From Vesta saturnalis (taxonomy: Eukaryota; Arthropoda; Insecta; Coleoptera; Lampyridae), in NCBI GenBank assembly GCA_036346205.1, contig JARFJB010002037.1:1367001-1431000 (forward strand): a stretch of DNA of 64,000 nt. The letters are read 5' to 3'. Positions within the stretch are counted from its first letter, which is position 1. Every line of letters begins with the position of its first letter. The notes under the pieces are model-generated. The model was not told the origin of the DNA. It did not search any database and was given only the letters and a program-made list of their open reading frames with translations. Shown here in pieces: positions 33,273 to 44,921 of this stretch. The position numbers and the translations under genes are program-made.

Positions 33273-34449
33273 CTTCTTGAAAACTTTCTTTCAAATACTG
33301 TATCTTATTAGCAAAAGGGTTTTGCTTATATACAAAATGCGAAGGCTAAGAATCCATAAATTGCAAAACAAATGTAGCACATGCCCATATATGGTAAGGT
33401 TTCAGTGAAGGTTAGTGTTACTTTGTATTACATTGTAATATGTAAATGAAGTAAAGAAAATTACACATACAAGCGATGGGCTCTTATAAATACTATACGT
33501 GACCATTTTTTTAGTTAGTTCATTTACGCCACCAACTGTCATATATTTTAGCAGTTTAATTTTTGTGTGTTTGGTTTTTCTAAATTCATTTGGAATATAC
33601 AGTTTCTTTCTATGTAAGTATACGTACATTTTTTTTTTATTTCAACTGTTTAACGTGTAACAATAAAACTCGTTTTTCTCATATATAAAATGGTTAACGA
33701 TCTTGCTATAATTAGTATCCACTTTACATCTTTACAATAAAACTGGTTTTTTTTGTTCACTGTTAATGCACTTCATTACATATACCTATACAAATAAATC
33801 TAAATTCCGCTTTAATGCATTATTGCAAAATTTAAAAATTGCCATATATACCAATGCTTTTTTCTAAAGTTTTTTTTTTAGTTTTGCATGGTTTCCCTAT
33901 TTATTACTGTGTTCTTATTTGCATACTAACTTATATACATTCATTGCATGGTATAAATAACAATAACCTGATTTTTATTCATTCAATACTCTAGCTGAAA
34001 TGTGTTTGTATTAAAAAGCTTTCACCACAAAACAATATTTTTGTTCACAATAATAAACTGTTTTATTTCGTTGCTATTAAATAGCTACTCACATTACCTC
34101 TAGTGTTAGTGTTAGAATTATATGTTTCCTTCCGTATGCTTTTTCTAATACTACATTTCCGAAATTTTACTTCCGCTTTTTATGTGATCCCTTTTTTTTA
34201 ACAGCAATTAATACATCAATGTAATATTTTATTTCTTTTTAGAGATCATTTCGTAACAGGATACTTCAAATACCAGGTACGTATGAAATTTGTATGTCTT
34301 TGAATTTTTTTTGCTTTTCTTTCTTTATAACGAGAAAATAGTTCACCAGATCATCTGTTACCTATTGCTTTTTTTTAATGTCACTTCTTCTTTTGCAATT
34401 CCTCCATCATGATAATTTTCTTTTATTCTTTTTACAAATCATTCAGCAG

Positions 34450-34623
34450 CAGACGACACGGTTGAATGCTTCCTGTGGCAGCCAGATGTCACTCCGTTAC
34501 AGGAACATCTACGATGGGCACCACGTACACGCAAATGTAATGAAACGGAAGTGGAGAGGACCTTTTGCACTTCTACTAAATCAAAATGTTTTATTCCTAA
34601 AGAAAATCCTATATCTGAGTAAT
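34450..34623 (+). pseudogene. Damaged second BIR copy in the right TIR
   Basis: Inverted copy of the 3' part of the BIR gene at 17,213-17,436. The frame is open (DDTVECF ... WQPDVTPLQEHLRWAP ... KENPISE) but lacks 18 bp present on the left, removing the second zinc-binding Cys and neighbours; the last zinc ligand (His-Cys) is also altered (WAPRTRKC). The 5' half of the gene (RLLTYRTW region) is outside the TIR and absent here. No functional BIR can form. Confidence 0.8.
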
Positions 34624-35157
34624 ACATGTTTCCAAATAGATAATTTATGCCTTTCAACATGAAATAAAAATATATAAATGTCTTTTTTTCTATATATAAT
34701 TTGTACATATCTGTCTACGTGAATTACATATATTAACATATCGTTTTCTTTTATTTTGGTAACAAGTGAGGGTGAGCAAAAAAAGTGAGCAAAAACATAC
34801 AAGTGGGCTAGAGTAGCATTTGGGTGTTGTTATTGTGCGATCGTGCTCAGACTGGTAACCTTGTAATAGTGGAACGCGAATGCGTTAGGTCACAGTGATG
34901 GCCTTGTAATAGTGGAACAGGAAAGCGGGGTTTGTGACCGTGGGTTTGTGGTAATGATATGTCTCAGTGATGGCCTTGTAGTTGTGGAACAGGAAATCGG
35001 GGTTTGTGACCGTGGTTTTGTGGTAATGATATGCATTTAGGTCACACATTGCGCTTTTTTGACCTTGGTACGGTGGGAAACCGGTTTTTGTGGCAACCTT
35101 GGAAATGTGGGGCCTTGGAAATGTGGTGTGTCCCAAAAGTCTCCAATCTTACCTACT
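34450..35157 (-). repeat. Right terminal inverted repeat of the Polinton
   Basis: Inverted counterpart of 16,701-17,436, ending CTTACCTACT at 35,157. It contains fewer tandem CCTTGTAATAGTGGAAC units than the left TIR. Confidence 0.9.
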
Positions 35158-35163
35158 GTTGTA
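35158..35163. repeat. Right 6-bp target-site duplication of the Polinton (GTTGTA)
   Basis: Identical to 16,695-16,700. Confidence 0.9.
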
Positions 35164-35468
35164 ACTAAAATATTTTAAATCTAAACACCCACTGTGTGGT
35201 ACATCATTTTAAAGGCATTTTTAAAACAAGAACAACGGCATAAATAAAAATTTTCTATGATACTTGTATCCAAAATGGCGGCTGATTGAAGTTATGGTTT
35301 TTAAAGAAGTAATTGTTACAGTAATGATACTTAAATTACGTTTGTAAGATCAAAATTTTATTCAATGAATACCAAAATACATTGAAAAGAACCTGTTATT
35401 TATTTAGCAATTTGTTTATTAAATATTAAGTGCAAATTAAAAAAAAACTTCTGTCTTTTTCTTTTTAA

Positions 35469-36213
35469 ATGTATGACATTAGCCAACGTTCAGTGATTCG
35501 GACATTGAAAGATGCACACTTCAAACCATTCAAAATACATCTGGTGCAAGAACTTAATGAAGATGACTTCGATCGAAGACTTGAAACTATGATGAACAAT
35601 ATTTGTGCACATCCTGATTTATTAAACAATATTGTTTTCAGTGATGAGGCGATGTTCTTAGTGAATGGCAATGTTAATCGCCACAATTGTCGGTATTGGT
35701 CTGATGACAATCCACACTGGTATAGTGAAGCTCATTGTCAGTATTTAGTCAAAGTAAATGTATGGGCAGGTATTGTTGGTGGACGATTGATAGGGCCAAT
35801 TTTTATTGATGGAAATTTCAGCGCAGAGCTATACGAAAGATTGCTTGTGCAGGATATTATTCCAAGAATTCGAGACATTGTTGGCACCAACAGGTACCCA
35901 CCTCACTACGGCATTCGGGTGCGCCAGATTTTAAATGATGTTTTTCCTGGAAGATGAATTTGACGAAGAGGTGCAATAGAATGGCTAGCGAGATCACTCG
36001 ACTTGACACCATTGGATTACGTCCTATGGGGCAATGAAAAACTATTGTTTACTGTACTAAGCCCAAAATATCAATGAGCTACGAAATAATATCGAAGAAG
36101 CAGCACAAACTATCACTGAGGAATCATTAAATAATGCAGTGTCATCATTTTACTACAGACTGGAACACTGCGAAACGACAAAAGGCGGACATTTCGAGCA
36201 TCTTTTAAATTGA
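35469..36213 (+). pseudogene. Mariner-like transposase lacking N-terminus and second catalytic Asp
   Basis: The open part 35,469-35,957 begins at the linker (SQRSVIRTLKDAHFKPFKI) and carries the first catalytic Asp (LNNIVFSDEAMFLVNGNVNR) and VKVNVWAGIVGGRLIGP. The second catalytic segment (normally WFQQDGAPPHYG) is reduced to TNRYPPHYG with the Asp gone. The remainder (~35,955-36,213) with LTPLDYVLWG and the C-terminal GGHFEHLLN is in other frames. The DNA-binding N-terminus is deleted. It is non-functional. Confidence 0.75.
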
Positions 36214-36553
36214 AATGTAAGTTTTAATAAACAAATTACTAAATAAATAACAAGTTTTTTCAATGTATTTTGTATTCATTCAATAAAATTTTGATCTTAC
36301 AAACTTAATTTAAGTATCATTACTATATCAATTATTTCTTTAAAAACCAAAATTTCAATCAGCCGCCATTTTGAATACAAGTATCATAGAAAATTTTTAT
36401 TTATGCGGTTGATGTACCACACAGTGGGTGTTTCCATTTAAAATATTTCAGTTATAACCTCTGGGCCACCCCCTGAGAAGGGGTTGAAATTCAGTTGTCC
36501 GTCAAAAGGTAGAGTATTTGACCAATAACTTATCCTGAAAGTTACAGTATTAT

Positions 36554-39190
36554 ATCTACAACAGTTTACAATTTATTGAGGTTCACCCTGTATATAAACA
36601 TCATCAAGGCATTTTAAATTTAAAAAAGTAATTAAACGTTTTCAAACTTCAAAACATTTCAATTAAAATATCTTCTTCAACGTATTTCAAGTAACTACTG
36701 TATCCAAAGTATTCAAAGTACTTCAAAAGGCTCGTCCCAAAATACCTCCAATTAAGATTGTAAAATATTTTCAAAAATAAATTATTGTAATTAAATTAAA
36801 AATGATAGGTTAGAAGTTAATGTATCTCTTTGAGAATAATATCGAATACTTGTAAGGAGGCTACCTGAACAATGAATATGTCAACCATAAAATGGAAACT
36901 AAACGAATAACAAAGTTCTAGGAACGAAAAAAGAAATATTTTGCATCCTTCTCCCAATAATTCAAAAATAGTCTATGATCCTTAATGAATCGAAACACCA
37001 AATTATCACACACTTTAAAAAAAATTATTGGCAATGATGTGCTCCATAACACTTGAAAAATAACATAAAAAGCGTCGGGCAAGGACCCGTTTCAAGCAAT
37101 GAACCCACTTGGGATAAAATGTATACTATTTTGGGCGTTTGAGCGTCCGATTGGCACTGTTATAATGTCATTGAGCGCACCGGAGCACTCCCAGAGTGAG
37201 TAAGTTCATCCGAACACGCTTAAAATTGGAGAGCAACAAAAATTAACGTACTAGACCTTGTCACCGTGTGTAGAAATTCTAGTAAAGCGAAAGCGAAAGG
37301 GCCACGTATTTCAACTTTAGCTTTGTGATTGGTTATGCTTCGTGAAGTTTAAAATGGCGAAATCTGGAAGAATCGCGAAAGAAGGAGGATCATTGATCGT
37401 GCGATGAGCGACGGGTTAAGCAGGTCTAATACCTGATGGTAGAGCGATGGCGTACCTCCCTTAGGTACGTGTATGTCTGATTGACGTGTACAACGGTGAA
37501 GTTTAATCGGTTTCTTATTTCTTTTCACCAAGCGTATTTCGATGAAGATTTTGCAAAACACACCTTATTTTAGTAATTTTGCTGTCCCGGTGCAGTAGGT
37601 ACCCCTCTGCTGTTTGCTGCTCTTTGCTGTTTCTGCTTTGACAGCCTGGAGGTGTAAGGTAAAATTATTACATTTTTTTTTGGGTTATAGATATAAACGT
37701 GTTAGTTTAAAAGAAGATTATTGACTATGTTATTCAAATGTTAAGAAATACGCGTCACTAGTTTTGTAGTATTACGTAGTACTTGTTTATTATACATGTT
37801 TATTTGATATAGACATGTTTACGAAATTATCTAGTCATTGCTTCACGTATATCTTGTGTTATTAAATTTTCTTTTGTATAATGCTGGTGGTGTTGTGTTC
37901 TTGTAGTTTGTGAGTATTTTGTTTTTAAGGTATAATTCAACATTTAAATTTAAATAAAAACGGCATGCTCCGCCAACCTTGAGCTACCGAAAACGCTTTT
38001 GAGGTAGCAAAAAGAAGGAATATTAATTTTGTGAAATTTTAAAGTCTTAAGCAGTTATTTACTTTCACATCGTATACGGTGAGAATTTTGTTTGGTACGT
38101 TGAACTTGATTAATTTGTTATTAATTAATTTAACAGAGGTTTGCTAAAATTGAATTAATGATATTCTTTTAAGTGTTGTATACCGATGCTAAAGGGCGCC
38201 TGTATTATTTATGTGTTGTTCACGCATAGTGATTTACCGTGACTGATTATCAAACTTTACTTTGAGTTTATATCAAATAAGATAGAGGCGGGGGTAGTTT
38301 TATTTGAATCAGAAAGAAAACTAAAGCTTATATCAACAATGGGGAGATTTTTTAATTTTAAGTTAGTAACAGTATTCAAGGTGGAATTGAGTAAAAATGT
38401 ATAAGTTGAAGTGCCGAATAGTAAGAGCTATATTGTGATATTTTGGAGCATTGCGTTTCAGAATCGACCCAGGGAACTGGTTGGTGGCGAGCAAAAAGGT
38501 AGGTTCAAGCATTTTTCCTTGTTTTATGCTAGGGCACCTCCTTTTGTTTACGTACGTTTCACCGGGATTGACACGACGAGCTAGTTGACCTTTTCAGTTA
38601 TTCCCCGTGCGGTGTTTTAATGCTGTTTGAGCTCGCCACAACCTCACATATTCTAACGGTAATGTTAGCCTGTTTGATAATGGAGGTGGAAGAATATTAT
38701 GTATTTTTTAAAATGCATGAACTTCCATTTACATTATCACTGGACCAAGCAACATCTAACATTTTAACATGTGCGACAGTTGTAAATTTAATCCAATTAG
38801 TTCGGCCAACAATGTAATAGCTTAATAGATAATCCTACTACTTTACTCCCCAATTACATGAAAGTCTTGCAAGAAAGTAATACTTTGGAAGACGTTAATG
38901 ATGAAATACGAACATTGGAATTAATTCAAACTAATTAATATGTAAATACATTTATTTCTAAATTAATTACCCATAAAATTTATCGCGTTTTCTTCTTTTT
39001 TCAATATTTTTTAATTGAATGAAATCGTAAACATATTCGCAATATTTAACCGCCAGTAACCACAGAAACGTTGTTATTAAACAAGCGCTTTGTCTAAATT
39101 AAGCTGCCATTATTAAAACGTCATTACCATTGCTGGTACAAGTGTTAGAAGTATTGAATTTTTTAATTTTAGTGATCAAGCTATTTGTTA
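36554..39190. other. Intergenic DNA with one short degenerate coding trace
   Basis: Mostly AT-rich. At 38,620-38,937 a 65-codon frame and an adjoining shifted stretch (NPTTLLPNYMKVLQES ... NDEIRTLELIQT, ending at a TAA) look like coding sequence of unknown origin, perhaps a decayed transposon gene. A TTCACCCTGTATA mariner-type terminus lies at 36,583. Confidence 0.35.
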
Positions 39191-39214
39191 AATTGGTTTT
39201 TGGTGATATTAGTT

Positions 39215-40160
39215 ATGCCTTTGAGAAGACTTTCACAAGAGGAAATAACCAAAGCAGTAGCTTGGTTAGAGATGATTATGTCCCAACGTGCGTGGCATAA
39301 GGTTAGGTGTTTCTCAATAACGTGATAGGTGGAATTTTGCAAAGGTGCTTGGAGACTGGGAGCGTAAATCATGGTCACGGGGGAGCCCCGGGAAAAAAGA
39401 CAACACAAAATCAAGACGCAACGGCTCATCGAAACAGGTTCATCAATGCTACTGTGCTAAATACCATCATCCAAAATCCGACTGGATTGAATATCTGCAC
39501 TCAAACTGTTCGTAGAAGATTAGCAGAGAATAATTCGAAATCACGGAGGCCTGCAAATTTTCCCAAACTGACAAGGCAGCAGAAAAGAAATCGATTAGCA
39601 TGGGTGGAAGCACATCCTCATTGGAACGAGATAATTGGACACATTATTTAATCACATGAGTCCAAATTTAACTTATTCTCCACAGATGGACGTATTAGAG
39701 CTTGGCGAGAACTTAGACAGCGAGGAGGCTCTATAATAGTCTGGGGAGGCGTATGTTTAAATGGTAGAACAGACCTTGTTGTTTTCCGCAATCAAAGTGT
39801 AAATGCGGAACGTTATTTGCACAACATTTTATAAGAAGCTGTGCTACCATATGCGATGGATTTTTGCCGGTAGATGACAATGTTCAGCTCACATTGTAAA
39901 TGATTTCATAGCACAATACCATCTTACTCGAATGGAATGGCCAGCTATCTCACCAGATATGAATCTCATGGAACACATATGAGACTATCTAGGCAAACAG
40001 TTGAAACGTCTAGAAAACCCGCTGGTGACGTTGGACATGCTAGAATTAGCACCAAATGAGCAATGGGAAAGAATCCCTCAACAAGTCACAAGAATTAATT
40101 GATGCTTGAGGAGGGCCTACGCGTTATTAGCATACCAACAAGACTTTTGTTCCAAAATAA
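39215..40160 (+). pseudogene. Tc1-like transposase, degenerate
   Basis: Starts MPLRRLSQEEITKAVAWLE. The paired-like DNA-binding part is broken by stops at ~39,300. Open from 39,307 with ICTQTVRRRLAENNSKSRRP and the KLTRQQKRNRLAWVEAHPHW signature, then the first catalytic Asp (HIIFSDESKFNLF, across a stop), SIIVWGGVCLNG, and the last region MEWPAISPDMNLMEHI. The middle catalytic segment is degraded. Typical Tc1 order and length. TIRs were not identified. Confidence 0.75.
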
Positions 40161-40844
40161 ATTATGTTCTTTATTTCGTTAACAATCATGTCAAATTTAA
40201 ATTTACCTTTTTGTATAATTTTTCTGATTATTCTGTAACGTGAATTGTAATTAAAGCAATATAGCATGTTTATAATTCCTTCAAATCTTGGATATATTTG
40301 TAATATGACACAACGAAAAGACAAAAATACGGTTTGTAAGTGGTCCAGTTCGGTTGTTAAGCATCATATTTTATTCATCCTTTCCAAATGGTATACAATT
40401 TTGGAATTCTCCATTCATTTCTTGATGAGCTTGTTTTTGGTTACTGTTTAATTGCTGTCGTTAAATTTTCATAATCGCTGTGTGGTGTAAGGAATCAGTG
40501 GCTAATTGGGTGTGTACCGTAAATGATAATGGCTATTGTTAGTCAGTGCTTGAGTTACATTTCCGATAAAGGATAATTTGAAAATTCTGCTGTCATGTAG
40601 ATTTTTGTCAGGGCTTAGAAAATACGTTCAAAGATATTTTCTTGTATAACAAATTCTTTGCAGAGTGACACTAACAATGTCGTGGCGAAAAGTAACCTAA
40701 AATATTGAGAAACCCAGAATCTACGAATGGAAAACAAATAAATGCCATATTCGTTTCATTACTGTAGGGACAAAGGTTTTGAGTAGTATTGGGGTATTAT
40801 CGTTAGTTTTCCTTATTGTGGAATCATTTTCAGCCAATCTGAAA

Positions 40845-41036
40845 TTATATTTTGTATTCGGATAGCGTACAAATTAAGTACAGTTTGTTAACATAATTTA
40901 TAATTCTTGGAATGGGGTACTTATTTGTGGGATCCAACATAATTTCCGCATCATTTTTATCACTACTAGACGCTTTCATCAATTCAATCTCAAATTTAGG
41001 AGCATTAAGAAGAAACTGTTGTAGTTGATCGTCCAT
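40845..41036 (-). other. Possible short coding exon, unknown
   Basis: 63-codon frame starting MDDQLQQFLLNAPKFEIEL with varied, non-repetitive composition (SSSDKNDAEIMLDPTNKYP). No domain recognised, and there is no clear splice donor or downstream exon. Confidence 0.25.
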
Positions 41037-41374
41037 TTTTCTCTTGAACTGTAAAGTTTCTCTGACCTGCTCTTACTATCAATCACAGTGCAAGAAAAAT
41101 CCGCACTTTGAGTAAATATCGCCGCTCTCATTTTCCAGCCGCAAAAGTAAGCACTTATCTAATGTGCAATGAAAACGACATCCAAACACGAAGTCATTAG
41201 TGAGTGAGTGCGCACCAGAACACTCAACCAAACACATGTTAGTTAGCCTTTATCCGCTCATGATGCCAAAGTAAATGAAATATTGATGCTCGAATTCAAT
41301 GATAAATGCACCAAATGAACCGTAACAAATACTATTCCTCTTCAACTTTTAATTGACACTACATAATTTCTTAA

Positions 41375-41525
41375 TGGCATTAAACAATTTCAAATTGACA
41401 TTAATCAATTTTGATTTTGCTTTAAATAATTTGAGATTGGCACAAAACCATTTCAAACTAACAAACCATTTTATATTTGCACTAAACAATTTCAAATTGT
41501 CACTAATCAATTTCACATTGGCATA
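41375..41525. repeat. Degenerate ~21-bp tandem repeat
   Basis: About seven units of the form ACTAAACAATTTCAAATTGGC, encoding on the minus strand a 7-residue periodicity (ANLKLFN-like) that is probably incidental. Confidence 0.7.
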
Positions 41526-41606
41526 AACTATAAAGCTACACATTTATTTAATTAATTGAAGAAACAAAGTGGTTATTATTTTAAGACCACATTACAAAAC
41601 ACACCA

Positions 41607-41687
41607 AACCTACGACCTGTACTTTGCTAGAGTACTCTAGCAAAGTACAGGTCCTAGGTTCAAATCCTACTCGAGGTAAACTTTTTA
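41607..41687 (+). tRNA. tRNA-Ala(AGC)-like 3' half fused to its inverted copy
   Basis: 41,614-41,633 and 41,634-41,653 are perfect reverse complements (40-bp palindrome), extending with one mismatch to 41,607-41,660. The right arm folds as a tRNA anticodon arm: GTACT-CTAGCAA-AGTAC with U33, anticodon AGC and A37. It is followed by AGGTC and a T arm with TTCAAAT loop (B box GGTTCAAATCC) and TCGAGGTA. No normal D arm or 5' acceptor strand is present. I interpret it as a tRNA pseudogene whose 5' half is replaced by an inverted copy. Confidence 0.5.
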
Positions 41688-42005
41688 TTTATGTATTTAA
41701 TAAAATTAATAATAGTTTTTAATTACATGTTTCCTATTGAAATTGTTCGTTCATAAAAAAAATTGTTGAAGTATTATTTATTAATTCAATTAATTTATTG
41801 CAATATACAAGAAAGGACATTTGTACATCGAAAATGTTCTTTCAACATCACATGATGTCACAGGTGCATGTGAAAAGTACCACAGATGTTCGCGGTGTAT
41901 TTATTTATTCCTCTTCAAGCACGATGCTGTCGCCAGAAAGTTTTTTGGAAATTTGGCTCAATATTTTGTACCCGCAATTTTTCAATAATACGTTCCGGAG
42001 TTTAA

Positions 42006-42010
<5 letters not shown>

Positions 42011-42101
<91 letters not shown>
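42011..42101. repeat. (TA)n microsatellite
   Basis: About 90 bp of alternating TA adjoining the inverted repeat at 42,112. Confidence 0.95.
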
Positions 42102-42102
<1 letters not shown>

Positions 42103-42111
42103 TTGGTATAT

Positions 42112-42214
42112 GTTGAAATCACCCATCAACTATGTTACATGTAGGAGAAAAATGCTACCACCCAAACATCAAAGATAGCATCCTACTCATATGTTTATAG
42201 ACAATATCAAACTT
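42112..42214 (+). repeat. ~100-bp inverted repeat, left arm (partner 48,525-48,622)
   Basis: Shares AAATCACCC, ACTATGTTACATGTAGGAGA and CATCCTACTCATATGTTTAT with the reverse complement of 48,525-48,622, with only scattered differences. Confidence 0.8.
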
Positions 42215-42401
42215 TACGCAGAAAACAGAAGAGAACCTTAATCGTTAATATATGCAACGTAGATGTTGGAAAATAACAGTTGTTACTTTAGAAAACGCGC
42301 AACAGTAGCAGCACGTAAAGATGGATTTATATAAATACTAACTTAACTTAACCTTCACGCCATTCCCTTGCGGAGTAGGCAAAACAATCCTTGCCTCTTA
42401 T

Positions 42402-43860
42402 TTATTTTTTATTCACAATCTTTCTCCATGCTTTCCTATCTCTGCATACCTCTCTAGCTTCCGCAAGATTCCTACATTGTCTCTGACAACACCTTGTCTT
42501 TCTTTCTTTTGTCATACATTCTACTACATTCAGCCAAGTTTTACGCGGCCTATCAGGCTCGGCCTTACCCCTAATCTCGCCCACATATATTAGCTTCGTT
42601 AATATTGCGTTGTTCATTCTCGCAATGTGACCAAACCAACGTAATGTACTACTTTTATATCTATCCATAATCGTCTTTTCCTCGCCACACTTTGTCATTA
42701 TACACTCGTTCTTTATCTTACCACTCCTCGTTTTACCATATGCGCTTCTCAGGAATCTCATACCTATGGCATTATAGATTGCTCGTTTCGTAGCTAGCCT
42801 CATGCTTTCGTTTCTCTTTATCGTCCACATACTTCCAATCACTTTCCTTCCAGCATTGACCTTTCGTCGACTCTCGCCATCCATCTGCAGTAAACATTCT
42901 ACCCAAATATATCAGCTCGTCCACTTGCTCCACAGTTTCATCTTGCAGTGTAAATACCCTACTATCCTTTCCACCTTCCCGATTGAACATCACAATCTTA
43001 GTTTTGTTCACGTTTACCTTAGGTCCATGCTCTCACAGACTGTTTCAAACTTCCTCAGAGCAGTTTGTAGCTCATCTGCACTGTAACTTAATAAGACTGT
43101 CATTAGCATACACCACAACTCGTACATTTTCGTCACCGACCATTACACCATTTGTATCGGTACATGCTTTCCTAACACATTTATCACAACCACGGCGACA
43201 TCGCACTTCTTGCTCAACATTAAAGTATTCGCTCACACCTCCTCTCACCCTAACACATACCCGGCTACCGTTGTATATTGCCCTTATTCCGTTAGACCTT
43301 TATTTACGCTATATTCATTTAATATTTCTCACAACTTCTTGGTATATTTCTCCATTCACCACTGCATAGCACGCAATAAGAAAAATTCTTCGAAACTTCA
43401 CATTTATTCTAACCCACATTACCCAGGGAGATACCAATTCGTACTGTTTAACATATCTTTTCGCTCTTTCACTTACGATCACCCCAAGTCCTTTTGCACC
43501 ATGCGCTTCAGTCTCAACTCCTGACAATAGTGCTAGGCTGCCATGCTCCATCTCCACAACATCCTTTCCATTGCGCTTTGTCTCCGATACACGCAGAATA
43601 TGAAGCTGCCTTTCGTACATTACATTCGCAATTTCAAATTCTTTATTATGCATACCTCCAACATTCCGCGTACCGACTCGCCATTCATTCCTTGCACAGT
43701 CGTCAGTAACGGGACCTGTCCGCCTCTTGTAGCCAGGTCGATCCGAGGCAATTGTATTGTGCTCTTGAGTAGTACCGTAGCGGGCAGACCGGTTACTAGC
43801 CAAATCGTGCCTCGGAGGATGTAGCATTCCCTAATGGTGTCTTCTTACTACCGGACAGTT
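42402..43860 (-). pseudogene. CFDP2/RTE-like LINE, internally deleted
   Basis: Minus-strand order: endonuclease start 43,827-43,315 (NEWRVGTRNVGGMHNKEFEI, LHILRVSETKRNGKD, LGVIVSERAKRYV); then, after a deletion of the reverse transcriptase core, the end of the RT (YAxD-like motif near 43,120, KTKIVMFNREGGKDS, QVDELIYLGRMFTADG) and the C-terminal domain 42,884-42,402 (RRKVNAGRKVIGSMW, LRWFGHIARMN, ECMTKERKTRC). The element is a broken relic of the endonuclease/RT type often annotated as craniofacial development protein 2-like. Confidence 0.75.
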
Positions 43861-44066
43861 ATTTGTCTACTACCCCGAGTAAGGAAGTAAGAAGTAGACA
43901 GTCAAGAAAGATATAAATAATATAGAGTTTATACTTACTGTACTTACATACTTTTCAATCACATTATATTTCAAATAGATTGTTCCCTATGCGATTCTTG
44001 GTTCTCGTGCTACTTACCGGACTTGCTGTTATTTATTTGCGATCAAACGCTTTAATTACTTTTAAT

Positions 44067-44290
44067 TTAGATTTCTGAGTTGGTCGTTTCTATTGCTTCT
44101 CTTATGATTCCGCGTGTTTTGTTTTCAATAACGGCAATAATTTTCGTGTTATCGAAGTCTATCGGATGACTTGAGCTGTTAACATGTTGTGCAAATGATG
44201 ATGCTGTTTGAGTTTTTCGTATTGCAGTAGTGATACAGGGCCGGTTCTGGACCACTTTTGATGGGAAATTTAAATTAAAAAAATTTCAAG
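44067..44290 (-). pseudogene. Penelope-like element C-terminal fragment
   Basis: Encodes ASSFAQHVNSSSHPIDFDNT followed by RGIIREAIETTNS, the end of the GIY-YIG endonuclease region of Penelope-like elements. Only this piece is recognisable. Confidence 0.6.
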
Positions 44291-44921
44291 GTCACGTGAG
44301 AAACTGAACATAATACATATTCAAATGAAGAATTCTAAAAAATCAACTAGAGTATGAGCAAATTAGTGCAGAAATAATTTCACCAAAGCCAACTATTTCA
44401 AAGGAAGATGACGTAATAAATGTGCTAGCCTATTTTAATGTTAATCCAGAATCCCCGTAACGTTTATCTTTTTACGTTTTGGTCTTGCTTTTTAAAATAC
44501 CCAGTTATGAGTGTTTATTTTTAAAAACCGCTGGTTGATTTAATCTAGTCAAGTACGCCGAAGATACTTAAACGTCAGGAATTATGTACAGTCCGCGCGG
44601 TCAAAGAATCCCTGAACGTTGAATGCGCATTCGTCCAACTTCAAGTCTTTTAAGCGCGGCGTGTTAGTGGCGTCGCCGCCAAAAGAGCGTTCCGATTATT
44701 ATCATGTATTACACTAATTAATTATTTATTTCTGTTATTAATTTACATACGTACTTGTTAATTTAACTTTATTACAATTATTGCAACAAAACGACAGTGA
44801 ACCATTTTGTGTCCTATGTGAATTTTAAAGCTCATAATACTCAAATTTATTAGACAAATATGTATAAACAACAAATACTTTCACAATACATAATAAAATA
44901 ACTAAGTAGTATTGGAGTAGT

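Larger units (their letters stand above)
31430..34449. other. Right subterminal non-coding region of the Polinton
   Basis: There is no supported gene. The region holds several repeats, listed separately: CGTAAA hexamers at 31,570-31,595, an A-rich run at 31,630-31,690, a short CA/CG run at 31,722-31,755, a ~10-bp tandem array, a 123-bp tandem array and a TA array. The rest is AT-rich. Confidence 0.6.
16701..35157. mobile_element. Complete Polinton/Maverick (adintovirus-like) element, 18,457 bp
   Basis: The boundaries are fixed by inverted termini beginning AGTAGGTAAGATTGGAGACT and by flanking GTTGTA duplications. The element has the full Polinton core: protein-primed PolB, retroviral-type integrase with chromodomain, A32-type packaging ATPase, adenain-like protease, penton-like minor capsid and major capsid protein. 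It adds a PLA2/pVI-like virion protein and a BIR gene. Genes are arranged in opposing blocks with a divergent promoter at ~23.1 kb and convergent ends near 19.8 and 27.0 kb. Frameshifts occur in integrase, ATPase, PLA2/pVI, major capsid, PolB and a conserved unnamed gene, whereas BIR, penton, the 53-aa ORF and the 26,455 gene are intact. Confidence 0.95.
35158..36552 (+). mobile_element. DUF4817-like mariner (main part), split by the Polinton
   Basis: The inner TIRs 35,164-~35,400 and ~36,225-36,452 are inverted copies (shared ACACCCACTGTGTGGTACATCA and TCAAAATGGCGGCTGATTGA-like blocks), and the repeat continues outward at 36,455-36,552 with its partner at 16,613-16,700 on the far side of the Polinton. 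Total pre-insertion length was about 1.48 kb with unusually long TIRs (~330 bp). Confidence 0.8.

Noticed and set aside
34240..34276. Possible micro-exon upstream of the right BIR remnant (TTTCTTTTTAG ... CAGGTACGTATG)
   Set aside because: The splice-like sites are plausible, but the encoded residues do not match the missing BIR N-terminal half.
16613..36552. Treating 16,613-36,552 as the Polinton itself with longer TIRs
   Set aside because: The exact GTTGTA duplication and AGT/ACT termini at 16,701 and 35,157 define the element; the outer inverted sequence belongs to the mariner it inserted into.
37349..37561. 70-codon leftward frame and a short Met-starting frame on the other strand
   Set aside because: No domain, no conserved context; likely chance.
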